Shown: one piece after another, positions 1-7,943 of the stretch | Position numbering within the stretch: the stretch's first letter is position 1 | Layout: every line of letters starts with the position of its first letter | Source of the DNA: Arachnia propionica | Lineage (GTDB): Bacteria; Actinomycetota; Actinomycetes; Propionibacteriales; Propionibacteriaceae | Assembly: GCF_003859805.1 (NCBI RefSeq) | Contig: NZ_RQZG01000017.1 | Location: 18,530-82,529, forward strand | Direction of reading: 5' to 3' | DNA: 64,000 nt | Notes under the pieces: model-generated | What the model was told of the DNA's origin: nothing | The model's input: the letters and a program-made list of their open reading frames with translations, nothing else | Databases searched by the model: none | Position numbers and translations under genes: made by a program

Positions 1-338
1 TGGTCCGGGAACACGTCACGGATGCGGGTCACGAGATTGTTCAGCACCACCGGGTCACGCGGTGGCAGGTACACCGAGTCGGTGCCGAACCAGGCCGTGG
101 TGGCGAATTCGAGCTGGAATCGCCCGAAGTCACGCAGCACCTGGTCCAGCCGGTCGTCCTGTTCCACCGACAGGCGTGTGGTGAAGGGGTACAGCAGGTT
201 GAGATGGGCAGGAACACCGTCGGCCGCCGAGGGGTCGAGCTGCATCCGGATGTCGCGCAGGACCGGCTCCAGGTCGGAGCACTTCAACATCAAGGCCGAC
301 TGCCGGAGCACGACGTAGGGCTCGGGGGCGGATTCCAT
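1..338 (-). CDS. 2'-5' RNA ligase family protein (2H phosphoesterase), partial
   Basis: The gene runs off the left edge, so only the first ~112 residues are present. It starts MESAPEPYVV and contains PAHLNLLYPF (about residues 47-56), which resembles the first H-x-T/S-like motif of the 2H phosphoesterase / 2'-5' RNA ligase family; here HLN stands at the HxT/S position. The second HxT/S motif would lie outside the window. The start is the ATG whose complement is at 336-338. A TAGGAT box (complement at 345-350) lies 6 nt upstream, which suggests a leaderless mRNA. It is divergent from the M20 gene. The family assignment rests on one motif plus overall pattern. Confidence 0.65.
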   Translation of the reverse strand, partial: MESAPEPYVVLRQSALMLKCSDLEPVLRDIRMQLDPSAADGVPAHLNLLYPFTTRLSVEQDDRLDQVLRDFGRFQLEFATTAWFGTDSVYLPPRDPVVLNNLVTRIRDVFPD

Positions 339-409
339 GCCTCCATCCTAGAAGAAAGCCCCGGTGTTGACGGGACGACATCCGGACCGGTCGATGAGAG
401 AATTCGTCC

Positions 410-1618
410 GTGAGCATTCGTGACTACATCGCAGGCATCGAGGACGAGCTGGTCACCCTGCGCCGTGACCTCCACCGGATCCCGGAGGTGGGGCTCCACC
501 TGCCCGACACCCAGGCCCGGGTCCTGGCGGCCCTGGCCGGGCTGCCGTTGGAGATCACCCTGGGACGTCAGGTGAGCAGCATCGTCGCGGTGCTGCGGGG
601 AACCGCGCCCGGTGACGGGGAACGTCCCGTCGTGCTGCTGCGCGGCGACATGGACGCCCTGCCCGTGGCGGAACTCACCCAGGAGCCGTTCGCCTCGACC
701 AATGGGAACATGCACGCCTGTGGGCACGACCTGCACATGGCGCTGCTCGTGGGAGCGGTACGCGCGCTGTGTGCCCACCGCGACCAGTTGGCCGGGGACG
801 TGATCTTCCAGTTCCAGCCGGGTGAGGAGGGTGTCGACGGATGCCGCTACATGCTGGAGGAGGGCCTGCTGGATGCGGCGGGGCGCCGCCCCGATGCGGC
901 CTGGGCCATCCACGTGTGGTCCGCGATGGATCCGTGCGGGGTGTTCTCCACCAAGCTCGGCACCGTGATGGCCTCCTCGGACGAGTTCCGGGTGAAGGTG
1001 CTGGGGCGTGGCGGGCACGGCTCGGCCCCGCACCGGGCCGCCGACCCGGTGGCCCCGATGGCCCAGATGATCACCGCCACCCATGAGCTGGTCACCCGTC
1101 GCTTCGACATCTTCGATCCCGTGGTGGTCACGGTGGGGCACGTCCGGGCGGGCACCGCGCACAACGTCATCCCGGAGTACGCGGAGTTCCACGGCACCTT
1201 CCGGGCCTTCTCCGACGAGGCCCGCAACCGGGTGGCCGAGTTGCTGCCTGCCCTGTTCACCGGCATCGCGGAGGCGCACGGCGTCGACGTGACCTTCGAA
1301 CGGGTGGAGCAGTACCCCGTCACCGTCAACGACGAGGCGGCGACCCGGGAGGTCGCTGCGGTGGTGGCCGAGCTCTTCGGTGAGCAGCGGCACGTGCGCT
1401 GGGAACATCCCCTGTCCGCGGCGGAGGACTTCTCCCGGATCCTGCAGGCGGCACCCGGCAGTTTCATCGGGTTGAGCGCCTGTCCGCCGGAACTGGACCC
1501 GGCCTCGGCCCCGATGAACCACTCGGCCCACGCCCGGTTCGACGACCGAGTGGTCGCCGACGGCGCGACGCTGCTGGCCGAACTGGCGGCCAGGCGTCTT
1601 GCCCCGGTCGCCGAGTAG
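410..1618 (+). CDS. M20 family amidohydrolase (hippurate hydrolase/aminoacylase-like)
   Basis: A cytoplasmic metal-dependent amidohydrolase that probably deacylates N-acyl amino acids or similar amides; the substrate is not predictable. Metal-binding and catalytic motifs of the M20D subfamily are visible: GDMDALPV at residues 79-86, HACGHDLH at 102-109, and GEEG at about 138-141 with the general-base glutamate. GHGSAPHRAADPV marks the dimerisation (lid) domain. The length, 402 aa, is usual. It begins with GTG; GAGAAT sits 6 nt upstream, so the message may be leaderless. The downstream membrane-protein gene begins 11 nt after the stop and may be co-transcribed. Confidence 0.88.
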   Translation: MSIRDYIAGIEDELVTLRRDLHRIPEVGLHLPDTQARVLAALAGLPLEITLGRQVSSIVAVLRGTAPGDGERPVVLLRGDMDALPVAELTQEPFASTNGNMHACGHDLHMALLVGAVRALCAHRDQLAGDVIFQFQPGEEGVDGCRYMLEEGLLDAAGRRPDAAWAIHVWSAMDPCGVFSTKLGTVMASSDEFRVKVLGRGGHGSAPHRAADPVAPMAQMITATHELVTRRFDIFDPVVVTVGHVRAGTAHNVIPEYAEFHGTFRAFSDEARNRVAELLPALFTGIAEAHGVDVTFERVEQYPVTVNDEAATREVAAVVAELFGEQRHVRWEHPLSAAEDFSRILQAAPGSFIGLSACPPELDPASAPMNHSAHARFDDRVVADGATLLAELAARRLAPVAE

Positions 1619-1629
1619 TCTGGTCCGCG

Positions 1630-2223
1630 ATGACCACACCCACACCTGCGGTTCCCGTCAAGGAGATCGCCACCCTGCCGCCACTGCCCCGGGCCAACGG
1701 GCACCTGAGGCTCTCCCAGCGCACCGGGGAGCCGACGCGACCGTGGACGGTCACCGTCGCGTTGGTGGTGATGTGTCTGGCCGCGGCCGTCATCGCCGTG
1801 TTCTACGGCCGTCACTGGTGGCTGGCGGTCCACCCCCCGGAGTACCCCACCTCCGCCCTGCTGGTGGAGTGGATCGCCCCCGACCCGGGAAAGTGGTTGT
1901 CGTTGACCCTGGAGGGGGTGCTGGCACTCATCGCCTTCCTCGCCGCCGGCGCCTGCGGCTGGGCAGGGTTCCAGGGATGGAACGGCTGGGCCTTCTCCCG
2001 CTGGGCCGGACTCTCGGCCATCGTCGCCACCGGCGTGGCGGCGGCGACGTTCAGTCCGCTCGCCCTCGTGGCAGTCGGCCTGGCGACCCTCTCGACGGTG
2101 CTGCTCTTCCTGCCCGTCACCGCGCGGTTCTTCCGCGACTTCGCGGAGCACCGACATGTGCCCGTCACCGGGTGGCGACGCCCCGAACAGATCTTCTACG
2201 GCAGACTCCCCCGGTTCCGCTGA
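1630..2223 (+). CDS. hypothetical membrane protein
   Basis: I do not recognise a family. The 197-aa product has a ~40-residue hydrophilic N-terminus, a first membrane helix at about residues 42-62, then further hydrophobic segments at about 97-115, 126-145 and 145-165, and ends with a basic tail (RRPEQIFYGRLPRFR). Three or four membrane helices are likely and no signal peptide is seen. It follows the M20 gene after 11 nt, so a two-gene transcript is plausible, ending at the strong hairpin at 2227-2266. No function can be inferred beyond membrane location. Confidence 0.7.
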   Translation: MTTPTPAVPVKEIATLPPLPRANGHLRLSQRTGEPTRPWTVTVALVVMCLAAAVIAVFYGRHWWLAVHPPEYPTSALLVEWIAPDPGKWLSLTLEGVLALIAFLAAGACGWAGFQGWNGWAFSRWAGLSAIVATGVAAATFSPLALVAVGLATLSTVLLFLPVTARFFRDFAEHRHVPVTGWRRPEQIFYGRLPRFR

Positions 2224-2226
2224 CAC

Positions 2227-2266
2227 ACGACGATCCCCGCACACCTCAGGGTGCGGGGATCGTCGT
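2227..2266. terminator. bidirectional intrinsic terminator
   Basis: A perfect 16-bp stem (ACGACGATCCCCGCAC and its complement) with an 8-nt loop lies between two convergent genes, the membrane protein and metQ. Its position just after both stop codons suggests it ends transcripts from both sides. There is no strong U-tract, which is common in high-GC actinobacteria. Confidence 0.85.
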
Positions 2267-2277
2267 TCAGGAAGGGA

Positions 2278-3111
2278 TCAGGCGGGGGTGACGTCGCCGT
2301 TCGGCCACTGCGACCTGATGAACTCCTTCACCTCGTCGCTGTGGAGCAGCTCGTCGAGCTTCGCCACCGCGGGCTTGGCGTCATCGGTGCGCCAGGTCAG
2401 GAAGTTGGCGTAGGGATTGCCCGCCACCTCCTCGACCTCCAGGGCACCCTCGGTGCTGAGCCCGGCGGTGAGGATGAAGTTGCCGTTGATGATCGCCAGG
2501 TCGACGGCGGGGTCGTCCTTGACCTGGATGATGATCTCCGGCTGGTTCTCCTCGAACGTCAGACCACGCGGGTTCTGCTCCGGGGTGAGGGTCAGCACGG
2601 AGGTGCCCTCGGTGACATCGGTCAGCAGCCCGGCCTTCTCCAGCAGCTTCAGTGCGCGGTACTGGTTGGAGGCGTCGTTGGTGATGGCGACGGTCGCTCC
2701 GTCGGTGACCTCCGCGGCGCTGCCGAACTTCGACGAGAACAGCGCGTAGGGCTCGATGTGGATCCCCTCGCCGTGGGAGAACCTGTAGCCCTTGTCGGCG
2801 ATCTCGGCCTCCAGGTAGGGCAGGTGCTGGAAGTAGTTGGCGTCCAGGGTGCCGTCGGCCAGGGTGGAGTTCGGCAGCACGTAGTCGTCGAACTCCCGGA
2901 TCTCGACCTCGATCCCGGCCTTGGCCGCCAGGTTGTCGCGGACGTACTCCAGGATCCTCGCGTGCGGGACCGGGCTGGCCCCCACCACGATCCTGGTGTT
3001 CTCCTCGCCGTTGGACGAGGTGGTGTCGTCGGATTTCCCGGCCCCACCGCAGGCGGTCAGGGCGATGGCAGCGGCCAACGAGGCCGCCAGCAGGGACAGG
3101 TGCTTGCGCAT
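2278..3111 (-). CDS. metQ: methionine ABC transporter substrate-binding lipoprotein
   Basis: The extracytoplasmic receptor of the D/L-methionine importer, anchored as a lipoprotein. The N-terminus MRKHLSLLAASLAAAIALTA ends in a lipobox (LTAC, Cys 21). The body is a NlpA/MetQ-type type-II binding protein with recognisable stretches such as GASPVPHARIL (about residues 44-54), PNSTLADGTLDANYFQH and a conserved FLTWRTDD region. The length, 277 aa, is usual. It is the last gene of metN-metI-metQ, 58 nt after metI, with a small hairpin in the gap that may set the level of the binding protein. Confidence 0.92.
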   Translation of the reverse strand: MRKHLSLLAASLAAAIALTACGGAGKSDDTTSSNGEENTRIVVGASPVPHARILEYVRDNLAAKAGIEVEIREFDDYVLPNSTLADGTLDANYFQHLPYLEAEIADKGYRFSHGEGIHIEPYALFSSKFGSAAEVTDGATVAITNDASNQYRALKLLEKAGLLTDVTEGTSVLTLTPEQNPRGLTFEENQPEIIIQVKDDPAVDLAIINGNFILTAGLSTEGALEVEEVAGNPYANFLTWRTDDAKPAVAKLDELLHSDEVKEFIRSQWPNGDVTPA

Positions 3112-3125
3112 GGGATGCCTTTCTC

Positions 3126-3144
3126 GGTCAACAACAAGTTGACC
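3126..3144. promoter_or_regulatory. small inverted repeat between metI and metQ
   Basis: GGTCAAC and GTTGACC are separated by 5 nt in the metI-metQ gap. It could be an RNA stem-loop protecting or tuning the metQ part of the transcript, or a short operator. The sequence alone does not decide. Confidence 0.4.
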
Positions 3145-3169
3145 TCTGTCGGATGAGGCGACGAGCCAC

Positions 3170-3841
3170 TCAGCGGTGGTCGACGCGGCGGATCACTGTA
3201 TCCCCCAACGCCTGGATGAGCTGAACCATTCCCATGAGCAGCAGCACGGTGACGAGCATCACCAGTGGTTCGAAGCGTTGGTAGCCGTAGTTGTAGCCGA
3301 GCCGACCCAGCCCGCCGCCCCCGATGAGCCCTGCCATCGCGGAGTACCCGATGAGCGTGACGACGGTGGTGGTGATCGCGGCGACCAGGGCCGGGGCGGC
3401 CTCCGGCAGCAGCACCTTGGTGATGGTCTGGAACCGGGTGGAGCCCATCGCGTGGGCGGCGTCGAGCTTGCCGGGGTGGACGTCCCGCAGGGCGGACTCC
3501 ACCAGGCGGGCGAAGAACGGCACCGCGGCGATGGTCAGGGACACGCTGGCCGCATAGGGGCCGACGGCGGTCCCGACGATCCACTTCGTGAACGGGATGA
3601 GGCTGAGCATGAGGATGGCGTAGGGCACGGAACGGGTGATGTTGACCAGCGCGCTGAGCGTCAGGGAGACGACGCGGTTGTCCGCCATCGCACCGCGTTG
3701 CGTGGTGAACAGCACCACACCGAGTGGAAGGCCGAGCAGCACCGTCGCGACACCGGAGATGCCCACCATGACGAGGGTCTCGGTGACGGCCGGGCCGAGG
3801 GCCTTGAGGAGGGCATCGGTGGTGATCTCCAGGGCGGTCAT
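3170..3841 (-). CDS. metI: methionine ABC transporter permease
   Basis: The integral membrane subunit of the methionine importer. The 223-aa product has five predicted membrane helices and the EAA-loop region AHAMGSTRFQTITKVLLPEA (about residues 134-153) that contacts MetN. The sequence shows the MetI family pattern NITRSVPYAILMLSLIPFTK. The start codon overlaps the metN stop by 4 nt (ATGA), indicating translational coupling. It is transcribed with metN upstream and metQ downstream. Confidence 0.92.
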   Translation of the reverse strand: MTALEITTDALLKALGPAVTETLVMVGISGVATVLLGLPLGVVLFTTQRGAMADNRVVSLTLSALVNITRSVPYAILMLSLIPFTKWIVGTAVGPYAASVSLTIAAVPFFARLVESALRDVHPGKLDAAHAMGSTRFQTITKVLLPEAAPALVAAITTTVVTLIGYSAMAGLIGGGGLGRLGYNYGYQRFEPLVMLVTVLLLMGMVQLIQALGDTVIRRVDHR

Positions 3842-4851
3842 GCCGCACCTCCTGCCAGGTCGCTGTCGGGGGTGATGCGCGCATCGGCACCGAGGCCACG
3901 CAGGAAGGAGACGACCGCCTCCGGATCGGTCCCCGCGGGCACCAGGAGCCGCAGGTGGCTGAACGTGACCCCGGCGAGGTGTTCGACGCTGCCGGCGACG
4001 ATGGCCAGCGTGGCTCCGACGTGCTGCGAGGTGAGGGCCACCACCGGCTGGTCGGCGTTGCTGCCGGAGGCCAGCACGTCGACCAGGACACCTCCTGCCT
4101 CGTCGGCCGGGTCGTGGGGTGGGATGCCGAGCAGGGCCTGCGACAGACGTCCGTCGAGCGTGCGGATCACCTCGGTGAGGGGGCCGGACTCGACGATCCG
4201 TCCGGCCTCCAGGAGGGAGACCGAGTCGCAGATGCGTTTGACCACGTGCATCTCGTGGGTGATGACCAGGACCGCCAGGTCGAGGCTGCGGCGGAGCTCG
4301 TCGATGAGGTCGAGGATCTCATTGGTGGTCCTCGGGTCCAGGGCGGAGGTGGGTTCGTCGCACAGCAGCACGTCGGGTTCGGTGGCGAGTGCCCGGGCGA
4401 TGCCGACGCGTTGCCGCTGCCCACCGGACAGCTGGGCCGGGTGGGCCCGTCCGGCGTCCTCCAGCCCGACCAGGGACAGCAGCTCCACGGCGCGCGCGGC
4501 GGCGATGCGCCTGCTCACTCCCTGGATCTCCAGCGGGTAGGTGATGTTGTCGATGATGGTGCGGGAGTCGAACAGGTTGGCGTGCTGGAACACCAGGCCG
4601 AGTCGACGCCGCATCGAGCGCAGCTCGGTGTTGCTGGCACTGGTCAGGTCGCGGTCCTGGATGCTGATGGTTCCGCCGGAGGGGCGGTCCAGCATCGCCA
4701 GGCATCGCACCAGCGTCGACTTCCCGGCCCCGGAGTGGCCGATGATGCCGTGGATGCTCCCGGCCGGGACGCTGAGACTCACGCCGTCGAGGGCGTGGAC
4801 CACCCTCCCGGGCTGCTGGTAGACCTTCTTCAGGTCGGTGACTGTGATCAT
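3838..4851 (-). CDS. metN: methionine ABC transporter ATP-binding protein
   Basis: The ATPase of the methionine importer. Walker A is GHSGAGKST (38-46), the signature LSGGQRQR is near residue 140, and Walker B LLCDEPTSALD follows. The C-terminal ~80 residues match a NIL domain, the methionine-sensing regulatory domain typical of MetN (trans-inhibition). The length, 337 aa, fits. It starts ITVTDLKKVY and is the first gene of the operon. No SAM riboswitch or other recognisable leader is visible in the 69-nt gap upstream, only a short hairpin. Confidence 0.93.
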   Translation of the reverse strand: MITVTDLKKVYQQPGRVVHALDGVSLSVPAGSIHGIIGHSGAGKSTLVRCLAMLDRPSGGTISIQDRDLTSASNTELRSMRRRLGLVFQHANLFDSRTIIDNITYPLEIQGVSRRIAAARAVELLSLVGLEDAGRAHPAQLSGGQRQRVGIARALATEPDVLLCDEPTSALDPRTTNEILDLIDELRRSLDLAVLVITHEMHVVKRICDSVSLLEAGRIVESGPLTEVIRTLDGRLSQALLGIPPHDPADEAGGVLVDVLASGSNADQPVVALTSQHVGATLAIVAGSVEHLAGVTFSHLRLLVPAGTDPEAVVSFLRGLGADARITPDSDLAGGAA

Positions 4852-4879
4852 TGTGCTCCGGGGTCGCTGGGACAGGACT

Positions 4880-4899
4880 CTTCGGTGTCAACGCCGAAG
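4880..4899. terminator. short hairpin between PemK-like gene and metN
   Basis: CTTCGGTG and CGCCGAAG pair (8 bp with one G-U) around a TCAA loop, between the stop of the PemK-like gene and metN. It is probably a weak terminator of the upstream gene, since a GC-rich run follows and no U-tract is present. Confidence 0.45.
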
Positions 4900-4920
4900 G
4901 GGCCCCCGGGATTCCCGAGG

Positions 4921-5466
4921 TCAGGACGTCCGGACGGCTGCGGCCACCCTGGTGAAACGTTCCTTGTCCAGGACCGCCCCGATCCGGCGCACCCGGTCGG
5001 GATCGACGCGGAGGATGCGGTTGACCCTCACCTCGCTGGGCCGGTTCTGCTCGTCCCAGGGTCCGGTCCCGATGTCCATCCAGCGGCGCCCCTGTCGGGC
5101 CTCCTGGCGGGTGTCACGGTCGTGGTCCTTGGAGGTGAGCTGCAACCCGAGCAGCCATTTCCCGTCACGTCCGATGATGAGCACGGGACGATCCTTGCCC
5201 TTCGTGTGGTCCTCCTCGTAGGGCACCCAGGTCCACACGATCTCGCCGGGGTCGGCATTGCCGTCATCAGCCGGTCGGTAGCTGATCCTCGGGGTGCCCC
5301 GGAAGTCCCCGGGGTAGGGATGGCTGGTGGTCCTGCCACTGCTGCCGGTCGTGGACCGGCGACGGCGGGTCCTCGGGTTGGCGACCCCGGCGTCGGCCCC
5401 CTTGAGGAAGGAGTGCAGGAGGTCGCGACCGATACGTCGCAGGGTCTCGGGGAGCCACTTCATCAT
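4921..5466 (-). CDS. PemK/MazF-like toxin-family protein
   Basis: The central segment (GEIVWTWVPYEED, then KGKDRPVLIIGRDG) matches the PemK/MazF fold, in which the RPVLI(I/V) strand and the preceding WV.YEED loop are characteristic; the family contains mRNA-cleaving ribonucleases. A basic, hydrophilic N-terminal ~70 residues precedes the domain. The frame stays open upstream to 5673, but that part is Pro/Ser-rich low-complexity sequence and spans a hairpin. I therefore place the start at the MM pair (ATG complements at 5464-5466 or 5461-5463), giving ~181 aa. No antitoxin gene sits beside it, so it may be a solitary housekeeping member common in actinobacteria rather than an active toxin. Confidence 0.72.
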   Translation of the reverse strand: MMKWLPETLRRIGRDLLHSFLKGADAGVANPRTRRRRSTTGSSGRTTSHPYPGDFRGTPRISYRPADDGNADPGEIVWTWVPYEEDHTKGKDRPVLIIGRDGKWLLGLQLTSKDHDRDTRQEARQGRRWMDIGTGPWDEQNRPSEVRVNRILRVDPDRVRRIGAVLDKERFTRVAAAVRTS

Positions 5467-5811
5467 GACATCAAGATACCGCCGTACATCAGAAAGCCCG
5501 TCTTCGTCCGATGGGGGGGGTGCGGACGAAGACGGGCTTCCTGGTTCCCCGGTCACCCGGGGGAGTCCTTCCGCGGCGCAACTCCAGCTTGGGGGGGATT
5601 TGGGTTGCCTCCTGCGTTGTGGACATTCCCAATGTAGCCCAGTTTTCCGCGGATGCAAAATGAAACTGCCCAAGAGTTAACCTTGTTAAACGTCTTGCCG
5701 CCATGACGGCCCTGACTGAAAGTTATCCACACCACTCCGAGTGGCCATTGGACGGCCTCGCCGACCCCCGGAGCTGTCCCGGCCGCACCTGCGGCTGGCA
5801 TGATTGGGACC
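5467..5811. other. intergenic region with leader hairpin, AT-richer patch and one DnaA-box-like site
   Basis: No gene is supported here. It holds the 17-bp hairpin described separately and a patch of lower GC at about 5630-5700 that includes GTTAAC/GTTAAA. On the minus strand TTTTGC and TACATT at 18-nt spacing could be the promoter of the PemK-like gene. A perfect TTATCCACA lies at 5723-5731. A single such site is no evidence for an origin. Confidence 0.4.
5494..5539. promoter_or_regulatory. 17-bp perfect hairpin in the leader of the PemK-like gene
   Basis: Arms at 5494-5510 (AAGCCCGTCTTCGTCCG) and 5523-5539 are perfect complements around a 12-nt G-rich loop. On the minus strand the hairpin lies between the likely promoter and the chosen start codon, 28 nt from the start. 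It could act as an attenuator-type terminator or as an mRNA structure. It could also simply end a transcript from either side. Confidence 0.6.
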
Positions 5812-6393
5812 ATGTCTGACGCCCCGTTGACCGGACTCGTGGTCCTACTGGATTCCGCCCCTCTCGACTCCCTCGTCGGGGTGTTGGAGGTCCTGGTGCA
5901 GGAGGGCACCACCTCGATCAGCCTGCCCGCCACCTGCGATGACTTCGGGACGATCACCGCGATGTACGCGGCACGCACCCGGATCGGTTGCCACGGACCC
6001 CTGCCGGAGGTGCTGCGACGACTGGACCACGGGGCACAGTTCCTGCTGCCGGACGAGTTGGACCCGGCCGCCGCCGTCGCCGCCCGGGAGCGAGGGGTGG
6101 CCTGCTACGCGATGGCGATGACCCCGACCGAGGTGCGAAGCGCCCTGCACCTGCCGGTCGACGGGGTCCAGCTGTATCCCGCCGATGTCACCGGGCCGCT
6201 CATGGCCGAGCGGCTCCGTGAGGTCGGGTTGATCCAGCACGTCATCCCCCGCGGCGGGATCGCCGCCTACGCCGCGAAACAGTGGCTGCAGGCGGGGGCA
6301 CCTGCGGTGTGCCTGGACTCACCCCTGCTGGGGGACGCCCTGACGGGCGGGGACCTCGGAGCGCTCCGCGAGCGCTACCGGAACTTCCGCTGA
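5812..6393 (+). CDS. KDPG-aldolase-like TIM-barrel protein lacking the Schiff-base lysine
   Basis: The 193-aa product has the order and length of 2-keto-3-deoxy-6-phosphogluconate / 4-hydroxy-2-oxoglutarate aldolases, e.g. GAQFLLPDELD and DGVQLYPADVTGP. In true aldolases the equivalent segment is (V)K(L/F)FPA with the Schiff-base lysine; here a glutamine stands at that place. The N-terminal catalytic glutamate region is also altered (VQEGTTSISLP). I infer a diverged family member with changed or lost aldolase chemistry. The start at 5812 (MSDAPLTG) is preferred over the GTG/ATG upstream at 5800. It stands alone, convergent with the Ig-like gene. Confidence 0.6.
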   Translation: MSDAPLTGLVVLLDSAPLDSLVGVLEVLVQEGTTSISLPATCDDFGTITAMYAARTRIGCHGPLPEVLRRLDHGAQFLLPDELDPAAAVAARERGVACYAMAMTPTEVRSALHLPVDGVQLYPADVTGPLMAERLREVGLIQHVIPRGGIAAYAAKQWLQAGAPAVCLDSPLLGDALTGGDLGALRERYRNFR

Positions 6394-6400
6394 GGCCGTC

Positions 6401-7720
6401 TCACGGAGCGGCGCGACGCGGGACGGCCGGGCCACGGGCATCAACGGTCTCACCGTCGTCATCCGTCGGCCTCACGGTCACGGTCTCCTCGACCAGGCCG
6501 CGGGCCGCGACGGGCTCCCGGTTGCCGTGTCTGGGCATGGCGCGAACCGTGACGGGTGGCGCGAAGGCGGAGGCGGACTCGTCGAGGGGGATCACCTCGG
6601 TGGTCACGGCCCGGCCGTGGCCGACTCCCGCGTCCTGCGTCTCCCAGTCGCCACCGTCACCCAGGAACTCGCCCTCGCGCTCCTCCGGGTCGCCGATGAG
6701 ACCCATGTCGCCCTCGGGATCGGGGCGGCGACGGGGCCGCAGGGCGACCACGATCAACGCCAGACCCGTCCCACTGGCCAGGACGATGCCCCCGATGATG
6801 GTCCAGGTGATCACCGCCGGGGTCTCGACGTCAGGCTTCGTGGCCTGCGCGGCGGGCGCTCCGGAGGCCTGGCCGCTGGAGGCCGCGGCTCCCGGGCTGG
6901 AGGGGGCAAGGGTCTCGACGGACTCCTTGGGCCCGGCGGACTCCGCCTCGGTCTCCCCTGCGGCCGGGGCCGGTTCCTCGACGGTGAGGGCGGTCTCACT
7001 GGATGCCGCCTGGAGCTGCTGACTACCGGAGAAGGAAGCGGTGACACCGTGGCCTCCGGGAGCGAGATCCCGCGGCACCTCGATGAAGGACTCGAAGGTT
7101 CCCGTCTCGTTGGTCACGGTGGTGCTGTCGGGCTGCTGCTGGCCGTCCAGGGTGAACATGATGGTGCCGTTGGCGATGGCGTTGCCGTCGGCGGTGGAGA
7201 GGGTCCCACTCAGGTGGACGGTGTCCCCCGGATGGGCGGTCGCCTGGGACAGGTTCACGGTGAGGACCGACTGCAGGCCCTCCCCCACCTTCGCGACCTC
7301 GGTCCCGGGATTCCCGGTGAGTCCGAGCTGCTGACCCCCGTACTCGACCTTCCGGGCGTCGGTGGTCGCGGCGAAGGTGCCGTCACCGGCATAGGTGACG
7401 TCCACCTGCGGGGAACCGTTGCGGAACTGGGCGGGCATGGTGAAGGAGACCTGGAAGGAACCACTGCCGTCGGTGGTGCCGGTACCGACCCGTTCTCCCC
7501 CCACCGAGACGACGACAGGTGCGCCGGGCACAGCGGTCCCGCCGACGTCGACCAGTTGCCCGGACACCTCGACGGTGCCGTCCACCCAGGCCGAGACCTG
7601 GGTCTCCAGATTCGTCGGTCTGTCGTCGGCCCGAGCCACTACGGGGAACATGAGGGCAACGAGAAAGGTCAGCAGCAGGCCGACCACGGAGCGGCCGACT
7701 CGCACGATCTTTTCGCTCAT
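6401..7720 (-). CDS. secreted membrane-anchored protein with Ig-like repeats
   Basis: A cell-surface protein of 439 aa. A signal peptide is visible (hydrophobic core VVGLLLTFLVALMFPVVARA, residues ~12-31). Two Ig-like beta-sandwich repeats of the bacterial Ig-like type follow, at about 38-125 and 150-245; each ends with a Gly-rich turn (DGSGSFQVSF; NETGTFESFI) typical of Big_3-like domains. A Ser/Ala/Pro-rich linker leads to one membrane helix at about 300-323 (VITWTIIGGIVLASGTGLAL) and a ~110-aa acidic cytoplasmic tail. The long tail is unusual for a simple adhesin. The start codon is preceded by AAGGAAACC. No sortase signal is seen. Confidence 0.7.
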   Translation of the reverse strand: MSEKIVRVGRSVVGLLLTFLVALMFPVVARADDRPTNLETQVSAWVDGTVEVSGQLVDVGGTAVPGAPVVVSVGGERVGTGTTDGSGSFQVSFTMPAQFRNGSPQVDVTYAGDGTFAATTDARKVEYGGQQLGLTGNPGTEVAKVGEGLQSVLTVNLSQATAHPGDTVHLSGTLSTADGNAIANGTIMFTLDGQQQPDSTTVTNETGTFESFIEVPRDLAPGGHGVTASFSGSQQLQAASSETALTVEEPAPAAGETEAESAGPKESVETLAPSSPGAAASSGQASGAPAAQATKPDVETPAVITWTIIGGIVLASGTGLALIVVALRPRRRPDPEGDMGLIGDPEEREGEFLGDGGDWETQDAGVGHGRAVTTEVIPLDESASAFAPPVTVRAMPRHGNREPVAARGLVEETVTVRPTDDDGETVDARGPAVPRRAAP

Positions 7721-7883
7721 CCGGTTTCCTTAAGAGAAGAGGACCCACATAGACTACCGACCACACGCCAACGTGTCACCCGAAAGGCCAGATCTCCTGA
7801 GCGTCGCACGCACGACCTGCACGCGAGGGTCGAACAAAAGCCCTTGTGGGACAGATGTTGGCCGATCGGATGACGATGCTGGT

Positions 7884-7912
7884 TTGAGTTTGGCCACCAG
7901 CACACCTATCCT
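7884..7912 (+). promoter_or_regulatory. sigma-70-type promoter
   Basis: TTGAGT (7884-7889) and TATCCT (7907-7912) are separated by 17 nt, in the divergent gap before the SH3/peptidase gene. The implied transcription start near 7919 argues that the true start codon of that gene lies downstream, near 7944. Confidence 0.6.
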
Positions 7913-7943
7913 GAGAGAAGTTCAGCTAATTCTCAAGTTGCGA

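Noticed and set aside
847..2244. 465-codon minus-strand open frame
   Set aside because: A shadow of the M20 and membrane-protein genes.
4852..4920. SAM-type riboswitch before metN
   Set aside because: Only 69 nt is available and only a short hairpin is present; no riboswitch core is seen.
5723..5731. DnaA box as evidence of an origin
   Set aside because: One TTATCCACA without further boxes, AT-rich unwinding element or dnaA/dnaN nearby.
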